This document shows positions 17,227-26,368 of a stretch of 64,000 nt of DNA, piece by piece. Source of the stretch: Ignavibacteriota bacterium (GTDB lineage: Bacteria; Bacteroidota; Ignavibacteria; UBA10030; UBA6906); assembly GCA_016707525.1 (NCBI GenBank), contig JADJHP010000006.1, positions 124,001 to 188,000 of the forward strand, read 5' to 3'. Position 1 is the first letter of the stretch; each line of letters starts with the position of its first letter. Under the pieces are notes generated by a model. It was not told the DNA's origin and did no database searches. It saw only the letters and a list, made by a program, of their open reading frames with translations. A program made the position numbers and the translations under genes.

Positions 17227-17304
17227 CTCCGACCGGTCCGAACGAATGAGGAACGGTCATCAGACACACTCAACAACATACCTGAATCAAGGAGGGTACG
17301 TATC

Positions 17305-18571
17305 ATGGCATTTCTCAGATCACTCTTCTCCGGCGTCTCCGCCCTGCGCAACCATCAGACCATGATGGACGTCATCGGCAACAATATCGCCAACGTGAAC
17401 ACGGCGGGGTATAAGGCAAGCCGTGCGAGCTTTTCCGAACTGTATTCGCAGACCATTCAGAACTCCAGCCGTCCGAGTGCGTCCAACGGCGGCACGAACG
17501 CGATGCAGGTCGGCCTCGGCATGTCCGTGAGCTCCCTGGATGCGACGTTCAACCAGGGCAGCATCGAGCGTACGGGCGGCGATCTGGACCTCGCGGTGTT
17601 CGGCCCGGGGTTCTTCGTCGTGAAGTCCAATGGTCAGAACATGTACACACGTGATGGCCAGTTCAAGTGGGATGCCGACGGGCGCGTTGTGACGGGCTCT
17701 GGTGCGATCATGCAGGGGAAGATGGCTGATGCGGACGGGCGTGGTCCCGTCGGGTACCGCGCTGGAGGATATCATGATCGACGCCGGCATCAAATCGCCG
17801 CCGAAGGCGACGACCACCGTCAAGTTCGCGGGAAACCTGGATAATTCGGCGATCGCCGGAACGGCAAGCGGCACAACGACGACCACGGCCGATATCTACG
17901 ACTCGCTCGGCAACAAGCTTTCGGTCGCCCTGACCTTCACGAAGAACACGAGCGGTGGCTGGGACTGGAGTGCGGAGATCCCGGCTTCGGCCGGCGTGGC
18001 ACAGACCCCCGTGGGAACCGGGACGCTCTCATTCGACAATGGCGGTAAGCTCAATGTGAATGGAACGCAACCCGTCACGTTCACACCACCGACAGGTGCG
18101 GCCGACTTGGCGATCGACTTCAACTTCGGCACCATGAATGAATTCACCGGGGTGACGGGTTCGAGTCTGATCTCCAAAACATCGACCGTGAAAATGAGCA
18201 CGCAGGATGGATATTCTGCGGGCACGTTGCTGAGTGTGGCGTTCGATGAGAAGGGCTTCATCAACGGTACGTTCAGCAACGGTACCATCCAGAAGATGGC
18301 GCAGGTCATGCTTGCGGAGTTTGCGAACCCCTCCGGCCTGACCCGTATGGGAGGCAATGCCTTTGCGCTCTCCGCGAACTCGGGGTCCGAAGTGCTGATC
18401 AACCCGGGCGATTCCTCTACGCTGACCGCCGGGGCGATCGAGCAGTCGAATGTCGACCTTGCGGATGAATTCACGAAGATGATCACCGCCCAGCGGGGCT
18501 TCCAGGCAAGTGCACGTGTCATCAGCACGAGCGATGAATTCCTGCAGGAAGTGGTGAACTTGAAACGGTAA
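17305..18571 (+). pseudogene. flgE: Flagellar hook protein FlgE, split by +1 frameshift
   Basis: Hook subunit, about 421 residues if restored. The first frame gives the FlgE start (MAFLRSLFSGVSALRNHQ, NNIANVNTAGYK) up to about codon 144. The second frame, entered from about 17740, gives the rest, ending in the FlgE signature QSNVDLADEFTKMITAQRGFQASARVI. One extra G in the GGG at 17737-17739 explains the shift: removing it joins ADADG to VVPSGTALEDI. This may be a sequencing error in a G run or a real mutation. It is the only flgE in the window, so a real loss would abolish the hook. Confidence 0.85.
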
Positions 18572-18582
18572 GCCATAGGTGA

Positions 18583-18612
18583 CCGGGGACGGGTGGAGCC
18601 ACCCGTCCCCGG
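18583..18612 (+). terminator. Strong perfect hairpin between flgE and flbD
   Basis: A 14-base arm (18583-18596, CCGGGGACGGGTGG) pairs perfectly with 18599-18612. It begins 11 bases after the flgE stop and ends 23 before flbD. No T-run follows, so it may act as a transcript stabiliser or attenuator for the abundant hook message instead of a true terminator. Confidence 0.5.
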
Positions 18613-18635
18613 CCTCTGGTACTAAGGAGACTGGC

Positions 18636-18836
18636 ATGATCGAACTTACGAAGCTGCAGAATGCCAAGATCGTGGTAAATGCCGATCTGATCGAATTCGT
18701 CGAATCCACACCGGATACGCTTATTACCACGACCACGGGAAAGAAGCTCATGGTCCGCGAATCCGTTGAAGATGTGGTGAAGGCGGTCATTGAATACAAA
18801 CGCCGTTGCCTCGCAACTCCACGAAAAAGGGGGTAA
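18636..18836 (+). CDS. flbD: Flagellar protein FlbD/SwrD family
   Basis: A 66-residue protein, MIELTKLQNAKIVVNADLIE at the start, followed by a TLITTTTGKKLMVRESVEDVV segment. This is the FlbD (SwrD) family found after flgE; SwrD raises motor power in Bacillus. The ATG at 18636 follows AAGGAG; the frame is open further upstream through the hairpin but that part has no family match. Confidence 0.88.
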   Translation: MIELTKLQNAKIVVNADLIEFVESTPDTLITTTTGKKLMVRESVEDVVKAVIEYKRRCLATPRKRG

Positions 18837-18858
18837 TTTGAGGGTATAGGTACCTCAG

Positions 18859-18884
18859 TAGCCACCACGTGGCTAATATTATCC
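18859..18884 (+). promoter_or_regulatory. Dyad element, candidate enhancer-binding site upstream of fliL operon
   Basis: The inverted repeat TAGCCA-N5-TGGCTA lies 22 bases after the flbD stop. Bases 18859-18884 match 6842-6867 at 21 of 26 positions, including the spacing and the trailing ATAT. The TGGCAC of the promoter-like element is 98 bases downstream (102 in the other copy). The full 7-base arms could also form a hairpin, but no T-run follows, and conservation across two sites favours a protein-binding site. Confidence 0.5.
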
Positions 18885-18956
18885 CCCAAAACCGCACCTC
18901 TCCCCGCTGTTACCCCTCTTCCTGCGCAAAGTTACCCATTCCTGTCCCGGACTCCG

Positions 18957-18972
18957 TGGCACATGATTTGAC
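18957..18972 (+). promoter_or_regulatory. Sigma-54-type -24/-12 promoter for fliL operon
   Basis: TGGCACATGATTTGAC matches the -24 box (TGGCAC) and, at the right spacing, a TTGA -12 box (consensus TTGC). It lies 40 bases before the fliL start. The same variant stands upstream of the flgB operon at 6943. A CATTCCTG lies 12 bases upstream (18937-18944), as in the other copy. Confidence 0.5.
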
Positions 18973-19011
18973 CTCTGCTAAAGGAGTGTCCCACAACTAC
19001 CTGCAAGGACT

Positions 19012-19563
19012 ATGGCAAAACAAGAAGCACCAGCGGCACCGGCCGCAGCGGAAGCAAAAGCAGCGGGCGGCGCCATTTCCATCAAGCAGCTGCTGATGTT
19101 CGGCGTCCCCGTATTCGTTGTGATCTGCGGCCTGATGATCTGGCTGCTTCCCAAATTCATCGCCCCCCCCGCTGCAGGCGCCCCTGAAAAGCAAGCAGCC
19201 GGGGAATCCTCAGCGCATGGTGAGAAGTCCGAGGGCGGCGAGGAAGGCGAAGGCGGTGCCGAGCCGAACATCTATATCGTCAAGGACGTGATCCTGAATC
19301 CCGCCGGCACCAACGGGACGCGGTTCCTCCTGACGACCGTCGGCTTCGAAGTGAGCACCGCTGAAGCGAAGAAAGAGATCGAAGCGAAAGATGTTCAGGT
19401 CCGGGACGCCCTGAACACGATCCTGACGGCAAAGTCGCTCACGACCCTCTCGATGCCCGAGAACCGTGATTCCATCCGCCAGGAGATCACCGAGCGCGTA
19501 GGGAAGCTCCTCCGCACCGGAAAACTGTCCAACGTGTACTTCAGCAAGTTCATCATCCAGTAG
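19012..19563 (+). CDS. fliL: Flagellar basal body-associated protein FliL
   Basis: A 183-residue single-pass inner-membrane protein: membrane segment at about 27-47, a Gly/Glu/Ala-rich linker (about 53-83) and the periplasmic FliL domain with IVKDVILNPAGTNGTRFLLTTVGFEV and the end RTGKLSNVYFSKFIIQ. FliL supports the stators. It is first in the fliL-fliM-fliN-fliO-fliP-fliQ-fliR-flhB-flhA run, behind the sigma-54-type element. Confidence 0.9.
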   Translation: MAKQEAPAAPAAAEAKAAGGAISIKQLLMFGVPVFVVICGLMIWLLPKFIAPPAAGAPEKQAAGESSAHGEKSEGGEEGEGGAEPNIYIVKDVILNPAGTNGTRFLLTTVGFEVSTAEAKKEIEAKDVQVRDALNTILTAKSLTTLSMPENRDSIRQEITERVGKLLRTGKLSNVYFSKFIIQ

Positions 19564-19573
19564 CGAGCGCACC

Positions 19574-20572
19574 GTGCCGGAGATACTTTCCCAGCAGGAG
19601 ATCGACAGTCTGTTGTCCGGTATATCCACCGGAACGATCGAGGCCGTCGAAGCACCACCGGAACCGAAGAAGTCGGAGAAGGAAGCTATTACCTTCGACT
19701 TCCGGTTGCCGCACCGCCTGAGCAAGAACCAGCTCCGGACGTTCCAGGCGGTGCATGAGAGCTTCGGCGAGACCTTCAGTTCGTATCTCGTCTCGCGGCT
19801 GCAGACGACCGTGACGATCAATGTCTCGTCCGTCGATCAGCTGTTCTACTCCGAATTCGTGCTGTCGATCGCGAGTCCGAGCTCCCTCTACGTCTTCCGT
19901 ATCACGGAATCGGATGCCCTCGCCGTGCTGGAGGTCAGTCCCCAGTTGTTGCTGGCGATGGTGGAACACCTGATGGGCGGCGTGGCGGAAGGCGAGAAGA
20001 ACGCGCGCCCGATCACGAAGATCGAACAGAGCATCGTGAAGGGGATCATCCAGCGTGCCCTGTCGGACATCCAGCGCGCATGGAAGACGGTCGCCGAACT
20101 CACGTTCAAGCTCGAACGCTATGAGATCGAAGGCGACTTCGTACAGATCGCGCCGGCCAGCGAGATCGTGATGGTGGTCTCGTTCGAGGTCATCATCGGT
20201 TCACAGAAATACATGATGAATCTCTGCTTCCCGACCTTCGCGCTGGAAGATGTGCTGGCGAAGCTGAACATGCAGCACTTCAGCGTGGGTGCGGGGGTGA
20301 AGGGCGAGAGCGATTGGCGTGCACCGCTCTTCCGCCAGGTCGGGAAGACGCGTGTGAATGCCACATGTCTGCTGGGGGAAACGTCGCTCTCGCTGCGTGA
20401 CCTGTTGCACCTCGAGCCGGGTGATATCCTGCGCACGAACCTCCCGGTGAACGGAGAGGTGCAGGTGCAGATCGGCGGCAAGACGCGCGTGCTGGGCCGG
20501 CCCGGCGTGTCGAAGGGAAAAGTGGCGGTGAAGGTAACGAACGTGCTTCGTGAACAGTCATCAGGAGCCTGA
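19574..20572 (+). CDS. fliM: Flagellar motor switch protein FliM
   Basis: C-ring subunit of 332 residues. The N-terminal EILSQQEIDSLLSGI motif is the CheY-P docking peptide, so the chemotaxis output of this locus should act here. The central CheC/CheX-like domain and the C-terminal SpoA (FliN-like) domain are complete. The start is GTG at 19574, ten bases after fliL. Confidence 0.94.
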   Translation: MPEILSQQEIDSLLSGISTGTIEAVEAPPEPKKSEKEAITFDFRLPHRLSKNQLRTFQAVHESFGETFSSYLVSRLQTTVTINVSSVDQLFYSEFVLSIASPSSLYVFRITESDALAVLEVSPQLLLAMVEHLMGGVAEGEKNARPITKIEQSIVKGIIQRALSDIQRAWKTVAELTFKLERYEIEGDFVQIAPASEIVMVVSFEVIIGSQKYMMNLCFPTFALEDVLAKLNMQHFSVGAGVKGESDWRAPLFRQVGKTRVNATCLLGETSLSLRDLLHLEPGDILRTNLPVNGEVQVQIGGKTRVLGRPGVSKGKVAVKVTNVLREQSSGA

Positions 20573-20577
20573 AGGGT

Positions 20578-20985
20578 ATGCAAGATTCAACAGGAACAGA
20601 GATGGACGGGCTGCTCGGGATGGACCCGAATGAAGGGATGGCCGCACCGGATGCGTCCGTTGAGGTCCGCAGTGCCCAGTTCCAGAACCTCGAGGCGACG
20701 CCAGGAGTGGAAGCCGAGCGCGACAAGAAGCTCGATCTGCTGATGGACCTGACCTTGCCGGTGGCGATCGAGTTGGGCCGGACGAACATGCTGATCCGGG
20801 ATGTTCTGGATCTCCAGCGCGGATCCGTGGTGGAGTTCGAGAAACTCGCCAGTGAACCGGTGGATGTCCTGATCAACGGCAAAAAGATGGCGGAAGGGGA
20901 GGTGGTGGTGATCGAGAAGCACTTCGGCATCCGCATCACCAATCTCGTCGAGGCGTCGGAACGCGTACGGGGGCTGGGACGCTGA
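20578..20985 (+). CDS. fliN: Flagellar motor switch protein FliN
   Basis: A 135-residue protein with a variable acidic N-terminal half and a C-terminal SpoA domain: LMDLTLPVAIELGRTNMLIRDVLDL, then GSVVEFEKLASEPVDVLINGK. FliN forms the base of the C ring. It sits between fliM and fliO, as in many genomes. Confidence 0.93.
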   Translation: MQDSTGTEMDGLLGMDPNEGMAAPDASVEVRSAQFQNLEATPGVEAERDKKLDLLMDLTLPVAIELGRTNMLIRDVLDLQRGSVVEFEKLASEPVDVLINGKKMAEGEVVVIEKHFGIRITNLVEASERVRGLGR

Positions 20986-20987
20986 CC

Positions 20988-21371
20988 ATGGAATGGATCT
21001 TCATCAAAATGATCCTGTCGCTCGGGGCGGTTCTGGCGCTTATGTTCGGCGTCATGTACCTGCTGAAGCGCTACGTGATACCGGGCGCACAGGCGCCGGG
21101 CCAGCGGCTGGAGATCGAAGTCCTTGGCCGCAAGTCGCTGCAGCCCAAGAAATCGGTCGTGGCCCTGAAGATCGCGGACCGCGTCGTGGTGGTGGGCCTG
21201 AGTGAGCAGGGCATGCAGACCCTGACGGAGTTCGCGGCAGAAGAATGCGGCCAGGAAGAGAAAGCGCGGCCTGTGGCCGTGACCGCGGTGCAGGCCACAG
21301 GATTCGCCGCACAGCTGCAAGCAACACTGAATACCCTGGTGAACCGGAAGCTGGAGAAGAAGAGCGCATGA
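20988..21371 (+). CDS. fliO: Flagellar biosynthesis protein FliO
   Basis: A 127-residue protein with one N-terminal membrane segment (about 7-26) and a small cytoplasmic domain (LEIEVLGRKSLQPKKSVVALKIADRVVVVGLSEQ). FliO aids assembly of the FliP ring in the export gate. It overlaps fliP by four bases. Confidence 0.88.
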   Translation: MEWIFIKMILSLGAVLALMFGVMYLLKRYVIPGAQAPGQRLEIEVLGRKSLQPKKSVVALKIADRVVVVGLSEQGMQTLTEFAAEECGQEEKARPVAVTAVQATGFAAQLQATLNTLVNRKLEKKSA

Positions 21372-22117
21372 AGCGGGTGATCGTGGTGATACTGTTGTGC
21401 CTCCTTGTGGCAGGCGTTGCGGCATCGCAGGACAAGCCGATCCCGATGCCGAAACTCTCGGTGGAAGTGGGCAAAGCCAGTAGTCCGGATGACGTTGCCG
21501 TGACCCTGCAGATCCTGTTCCTGATGACCGTGCTCTCCCTGGCCCCGGCCATCCTGATCATGACGACCGCCTTCACGCGTATCGTTGTCGTTCTGCATTT
21601 CCTCCGTCAGGCCCTCGGCACCCAGCAGGTGCCCCCTTCCCAGGTCCTGATCGGGCTGGCGATGTTCCTGACGTTCTTCGTCATGGCCCCGACGTGGAAC
21701 CGGGTCAACCAGGATGCGATCCAGCCCTATATGAAGAACACGATCTCCCTGCAACAGGCGTACGACCGCGGGATCGTCCCTGTCCGTGAGTTTATGCTCC
21801 GCCAGACCCGCGAAGAGGACCTGGCGCTCTTCGTGAAGCTGGCCAATGTGGACAAGCCCGAGACCCGGGACGATGTGCCCATTCATGCCTTGATCCCCGC
21901 CTTCGCTATCAGCGAACTGCGCATCGGGTTCGAGATCGGCTTCCTGCTGTTCATCCCGTTCCTGGTCATCGATATGGTGATCTCCAGCATCCTGCTCTCC
22001 ATGGGCATGATGATGCTGCCGCCGGTGCTGATCTCTCTGCCGTTCAAGATCCTGTTGTTCATTCTCGTCGACGGCTGGCATCTGGTGATCCGGTCGCTCC
22101 TCGAAAGTTTCCGGTAG
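21368..22117 (+). CDS. fliP: Flagellar export-gate protein FliP
   Basis: A 249-residue export-gate protein with a signal peptide, then four membrane segments. Family motifs are visible: TAFTRIVVVLHFLRQALGTQQ and the C-terminal FEIGFLLFIPFLVIDMVISSILLSMGMMM (quoted in parts). The ATG at 21368 overlaps the fliO stop; the frame stays open upstream but that stretch has no FliP match. Confidence 0.95.
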   Translation: MKRVIVVILLCLLVAGVAASQDKPIPMPKLSVEVGKASSPDDVAVTLQILFLMTVLSLAPAILIMTTAFTRIVVVLHFLRQALGTQQVPPSQVLIGLAMFLTFFVMAPTWNRVNQDAIQPYMKNTISLQQAYDRGIVPVREFMLRQTREEDLALFVKLANVDKPETRDDVPIHALIPAFAISELRIGFEIGFLLFIPFLVIDMVISSILLSMGMMMLPPVLISLPFKILLFILVDGWHLVIRSLLESFR

Positions 22118-22136
22118 CACGGGAAAGGGCCGACCC

Positions 22137-22406
22137 ATGAACGAGCAAATGGTTGTCTATCTGTTCCGTGAGGCATTTTACACCATGATCCTGGTATCGT
22201 CACCGATGTTGGCGCTCTCCCTCATTATCGGCTTGATCATCGCGATCTTTCAGGCCGCGACGTCGATCCAGGAGGTGACGCTCACATTCGTGCCCAAGAT
22301 CATCATTGTGGCGGTCGTTGCGGTCCTGACCCTCCCCTGGATGATGGAGATCATGATCGGTTTCACAGTCACCATTTTCAATCAGATCCCCGCGATGGGA
22401 CGCTAG
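22137..22406 (+). CDS. fliQ: Flagellar export-gate protein FliQ
   Basis: An 89-residue protein with two membrane segments and the FliQ signature SPMLALSLIIGLIIAIFQA then TSIQEVTLTFVPKI. It packs around the FliP/FliR core of the export gate. It is located between fliP and fliR. Confidence 0.94.
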   Translation: MNEQMVVYLFREAFYTMILVSSPMLALSLIIGLIIAIFQAATSIQEVTLTFVPKIIIVAVVAVLTLPWMMEIMIGFTVTIFNQIPAMGR

Positions 22407-22409
22407 GCC

Positions 22410-23174
22410 ATGGACGTGTACGCCATTCAGCTGGTGCTGTTCATCATGATCTTCATCCGGTGCACGACGCTGCTGTCGCTTGCGCCGGTGCTCGGTCATG
22501 TGAGCGTGCCCGCGCAGGTCAAGGCGGCCCTCGGGATGTTCATGGCGTTCGTGCTGTATCCCCTGATGGCCGCCCGGCATCCGGACGTGGACCTGCGCAT
22601 GCTGCCGCTGGCGATCATGGCCGTGCAGGAGGCGCTGACAGGGATGGTGATCGGGTTTGCGATGTCGCTGGTGTTCGCCGGCGTCCGCGTCGCCGGTGAG
22701 CTCATCGGATTCGATCTGGGCCTTTCGATCGCCACGGCGTTCGATCCCGAGACGGGCTCCAACAATATCGTGGGCGCATTCCTGTACCTGGCGTTGCTGC
22801 TGGTGTTCATCCTGATCAACGGCCATCATTTCGTGCTGCAGGCGATGGTCCTGAGTTACGATGTGATCCCCCTCGGTGGATTCTCCGTGAATGGTCCGAT
22901 GGCGGAGCAGTTGATACGGATGACGGGGATCATGTTCGTTGTCGGGCTGAAATGCGCCGCCCCGATCATCGTGGCGTCGTTCCTGATGAATGTGGCACTC
23001 GCCATCCTGTCGCGTGTCGCCCCGCAGGTGAACGTGTTCATGGTGAGCTTTCCGGTGAAGATCGGCGTCGGCGTGCTGGTGCTGATGGCCGCCGCACCGC
23101 TTCTGGTATACGCCTTCAAGAACCTGCTGACGGGTTTCGAGGAGGACATTGTGGAACTGATCCGTGTAATGTAA
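22410..23174 (+). CDS. fliR: Flagellar export-gate protein FliR
   Basis: A 254-residue membrane protein with about six membrane segments. Typical FliR features include RVAGELIGFDLGLSIATAFDPETG and the C-terminal SRVAPQVNVFMVSFPVKIGVG. It starts 3 bases after fliQ and precedes flhB. Confidence 0.93.
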   Translation: MDVYAIQLVLFIMIFIRCTTLLSLAPVLGHVSVPAQVKAALGMFMAFVLYPLMAARHPDVDLRMLPLAIMAVQEALTGMVIGFAMSLVFAGVRVAGELIGFDLGLSIATAFDPETGSNNIVGAFLYLALLLVFILINGHHFVLQAMVLSYDVIPLGGFSVNGPMAEQLIRMTGIMFVVGLKCAAPIIVASFLMNVALAILSRVAPQVNVFMVSFPVKIGVGVLVLMAAAPLLVYAFKNLLTGFEEDIVELIRVM

Positions 23175-23178
23175 GGCC

Positions 23179-24264
23179 ATGGCCGAAGACTCATTCCAGG
23201 AAAAAACCGAACCAGCGAGTGATCGCAAGCGCGAGGAAGCGAGACGCAAGGGAAAGGTCGCCCGCAGCGTGGAGCTGAACTCCGCCCTGGTGTTGCTGTT
23301 CGGTCTGATGATCCTGTATGCCGGTGGCACGGCACTGGCGGGCGGCATGGCGGAGATCGCCCGGACGGCATTCATGCGGTCGGGTTCCCTCACGGTGAGT
23401 GCCGAGAACGTGCACGCCCTCATGAGCGGCGGCGTGATCCGGCTGGGCATGCTGCTGGCGCCCGTGATCTTCGGCATCATGGTGGTGGGCCTCGCCTCGT
23501 CGTACATGCAGGTCGGCTTCGTGTATTCGCCCGAGGTGCTGCGGCCCACCTTCGACAAGTTGAACCCGTTGCAGGGGATACGCAAGATCCTGGTCTCCCG
23601 CCGGTCGCTGGTAGAACTCGGGAAGAGTCTTGCCAAGGTCTCCGTCGTCGGCCTCGTGTCCTACTGGGCCATCGTCGACGTCATTGCGGAGTCGCCGACC
23701 CTGGTGGACAGCGATCCGATGGCGGTGATGGGGTATCTGGGCAGTGCGGCGTATGGCCTCGGTATGAAGTCCGGGCTGGCGTTCCTGGTCCTGGCGGTGG
23801 CGGACTACTTCTTCCAGCGCTTCGAACATGAACGCGACCTGAAGATGAGCAAGGAAGAGGTCAAGGAAGAAACCAAGTCCACGGAAGGCGACCCGGCGGT
23901 GAAGGGGCGCATCCGCAGCATCCAGCGCCGGATCGCATACCGCCGCATGATGCAGGACGTGCCGAAGGCGGATGTGGTCGTGACCAACCCGACCCACCTT
24001 GCCGTGGCCATAAAGTACAACGCAGAAGAGATGCACGCGCCGACCGTGGTGGCCAAGGGTGCCGACCTGGTCGCCCTGAAGATCCGCGAGATCGCGAACG
24101 CCCATAACGTCCCGATCGTCGAGGATAAACCTCTCGCGCAGACGTTGTTTCGTTCGGTCGAGATCGGACAGGAGATCCCCGAGAAACTGTTCCAGGCGGT
24201 GGCACAATTGCTTGCGTATATCTACCGGCTCAAACATGCCTCACAGACAGCAACACTGAACTGA
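23179..24264 (+). CDS. flhB: Flagellar export switch protein FlhB
   Basis: A 361-residue protein: a basic N-terminal tail, four membrane segments (about 33-210), then the cytoplasmic domain with the autocleavage motif NPTH at 270-273. Cleavage there changes export from hook to filament substrates. All signature residues are present. It starts 4 bases after fliR. Confidence 0.95.
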   Translation: MAEDSFQEKTEPASDRKREEARRKGKVARSVELNSALVLLFGLMILYAGGTALAGGMAEIARTAFMRSGSLTVSAENVHALMSGGVIRLGMLLAPVIFGIMVVGLASSYMQVGFVYSPEVLRPTFDKLNPLQGIRKILVSRRSLVELGKSLAKVSVVGLVSYWAIVDVIAESPTLVDSDPMAVMGYLGSAAYGLGMKSGLAFLVLAVADYFFQRFEHERDLKMSKEEVKEETKSTEGDPAVKGRIRSIQRRIAYRRMMQDVPKADVVVTNPTHLAVAIKYNAEEMHAPTVVAKGADLVALKIREIANAHNVPIVEDKPLAQTLFRSVEIGQEIPEKLFQAVAQLLAYIYRLKHASQTATLN

Positions 24265-24268
24265 GCAT

Positions 24269-26368
24269 ATGGCAACAGCGGCGGTACAGACCGGAAGTGG
24301 AAGCGCGTGGAAGGCCCCGATGCGCATGATGAACGCCAACAGCGACGTCATTCTCGCTGTGAGCGTGATCTTCATCCTCGCATTGCTCGTGGTCCCCATC
24401 CCGGCCATGGTGCTGGATGTGCTGCTTGCCGCCAATATCACGATCGCGATCGTGATCCTGATGGTGTCGATGTATCTCACCAACCCGCTCGAGATCTCGG
24501 TGTTCCCCGGCCTGTTGCTGATCCTGACCATCTTCCGCCTTGGCCTGAATGTGGCGTCGACCCGCCTGATCCTCGGCGAGGCGTATGCCGGGGAAGTGAT
24601 CACGGCCTTCGGTTCCTTCGTGGTGAAGGGGAACTATGTGGTCGGGTTCATCATCTTCCTGATCCTCGTGTTGATCCAGTTCGTGGTGATCGTGAAGGGC
24701 GCCGGGCGCATCGCGGAAGTGGCGGCACGCTTCACGTTGGACGGAATGCCCGGCAAGCAGATGGCCATCGACGCGGACCTCAACGCCGGCATGATCTCCG
24801 AGAAGGATGCACGCGAGCGCCGCCGCGAGATCTCCCGCGAAGCGGAATTCTATGGGGCGATGGACGGTGCCAGCAAGTTCGTCAAGGGAGACGCCATCGC
24901 CGGCCTCCTGATCAACATCGTGAACATCCTCGGCGGGTTCGTGATCGGGGTGGCCCAGCGCGGGATGGATTTCAAGGACGCACTCCAGACCTACACCTTG
25001 CTCACGGTCGGCGACGGCCTCGTGACACAGATCCCGGCCCTGATCGTGGCCGTGGCATCCGGTATGATCGTGACCCGCAGCGCTGCGGGGAATGCCTTTG
25101 ATATGGAGATCCGCAGCCAGGTCTTCGGACGGCCGAAGACGCTGCTCATCACTGCCGGTGCACTGTTCCTGTTCGCCATTGTCCCGGGGCTCCCGACGAT
25201 CCCGTTCCTGATCCTGGCGATGATCTCCGGCGGCGTCGGGTACGTGAAATTGCGTGAGGTGCAGGCCCCCGCAGCGCCCGAAACGGCTGCCCCGGCCGCC
25301 ACCGCGCCCCGCGAAGAGCGCGTGGAGGATTACCTGCAGGTCGACCCGGTGGAACTGGAGATCGGCTATGGCCTCATCTCGCTGGTGGACGAAGCGCGTG
25401 ATGGGGACCTGTTCGCGCGCATCACGAATCTCCGCCGCCAGCTGGCGATCGATCTCGGGATCATCATCCCGCCGGTGCGGGTGCGCGACAACCTCCAGCT
25501 CGATCCCAATGACTATGTGATCAAGATCCGTGGCAATGTCACGGCGACCGGGTCGCTGCTGATGGACCGTTACATGGCGATGAATCCCGGGACCGCGGAC
25601 GGCTCGTTGGAAGGGTTCAGCGTGCAGGAGCCTGCGTTCGGCCTGCCGGCGGTGTGGATCGCCGGGACCGAGCGTGACCGTGCCGAACTGTACGGCTATA
25701 CGGTCGTTGAACCGTCGGCCGTGCTCTCGACGCACCTGCAGGAGGTCCTGCGCCGCAATGCCGACCGGATCCTCGGGCGTCAGGACGTGAAGAAGCTGGT
25801 CGAGAACCTGAAGAAGGACTACCCGGCGGTGATCGAGGAGCTCACGACGGACCTGCTCCCGACGGGTTCCGTGCAGAAGGTGTTGCAGAGTCTTCTGCGC
25901 GAGGGCATCCCGGTTCGCGACCTGGTCACGATCCTCGAGGCGCTCGTGGATTACGCCCGGGTCACCAAGAATGTGGATGTCCTGACGGAATATGTGCGGC
26001 ACGCGCTGTCGGAAACCATCGCACGCCTGTACAGTGATGCGCGGGGGATGGTCCATGCGATCGCGATGGATCCCCGGTTGGAGCAGACCATCACCGCGGC
26101 CCTGCAGAACCAGCGCGATACGAGTCCGAGCCTTGGCCTGTCGCCGCGCCAGATCCAGTCGATCCATGTGAGCCTGACCGAGAACATTGAGGCCGTCCGT
26201 GCCGCCGGGTACTCGCCGGTGATCTTGTGTGCGGCCACGGTGCGTCCGTACTTCTACCGTTTGATCCATACGACATTCCCCGGCGTGGCGGTTCTGTCAT
26301 TCACCGAATTGCCCCCGGACACTGAAGTGGAATTCTTAGGAAAACTTGAGGCCACCTATGAGGATTAA
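24269..26368 (+). CDS. flhA: Flagellar export-gate protein FlhA
   Basis: The 699-residue major export-gate protein. The N-terminal half has about eight membrane segments and the FHIPEP-family loop (RLGLNVASTRLIL, later GDAIAGLLINIVNILGG). The C-terminal half is the cytoplasmic ring domain that binds substrate-chaperone complexes. The end overlaps flhF by 11 bases. Confidence 0.95.
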   Translation: MATAAVQTGSGSAWKAPMRMMNANSDVILAVSVIFILALLVVPIPAMVLDVLLAANITIAIVILMVSMYLTNPLEISVFPGLLLILTIFRLGLNVASTRLILGEAYAGEVITAFGSFVVKGNYVVGFIIFLILVLIQFVVIVKGAGRIAEVAARFTLDGMPGKQMAIDADLNAGMISEKDARERRREISREAEFYGAMDGASKFVKGDAIAGLLINIVNILGGFVIGVAQRGMDFKDALQTYTLLTVGDGLVTQIPALIVAVASGMIVTRSAAGNAFDMEIRSQVFGRPKTLLITAGALFLFAIVPGLPTIPFLILAMISGGVGYVKLREVQAPAAPETAAPAATAPREERVEDYLQVDPVELEIGYGLISLVDEARDGDLFARITNLRRQLAIDLGIIIPPVRVRDNLQLDPNDYVIKIRGNVTATGSLLMDRYMAMNPGTADGSLEGFSVQEPAFGLPAVWIAGTERDRAELYGYTVVEPSAVLSTHLQEVLRRNADRILGRQDVKKLVENLKKDYPAVIEELTTDLLPTGSVQKVLQSLLREGIPVRDLVTILEALVDYARVTKNVDVLTEYVRHALSETIARLYSDARGMVHAIAMDPRLEQTITAALQNQRDTSPSLGLSPRQIQSIHVSLTENIEAVRAAGYSPVILCAATVRPYFYRLIHTTFPGVAVLSFTELPPDTEVEFLGKLEATYED

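Noticed and set aside
18859..18875. TAGCCAC/GTGGCTA hairpin as terminator of flbD
   Set aside because: No T-run follows, and the same motif recurs upstream of another operon with a promoter at matching distance, so a protein site is more likely.
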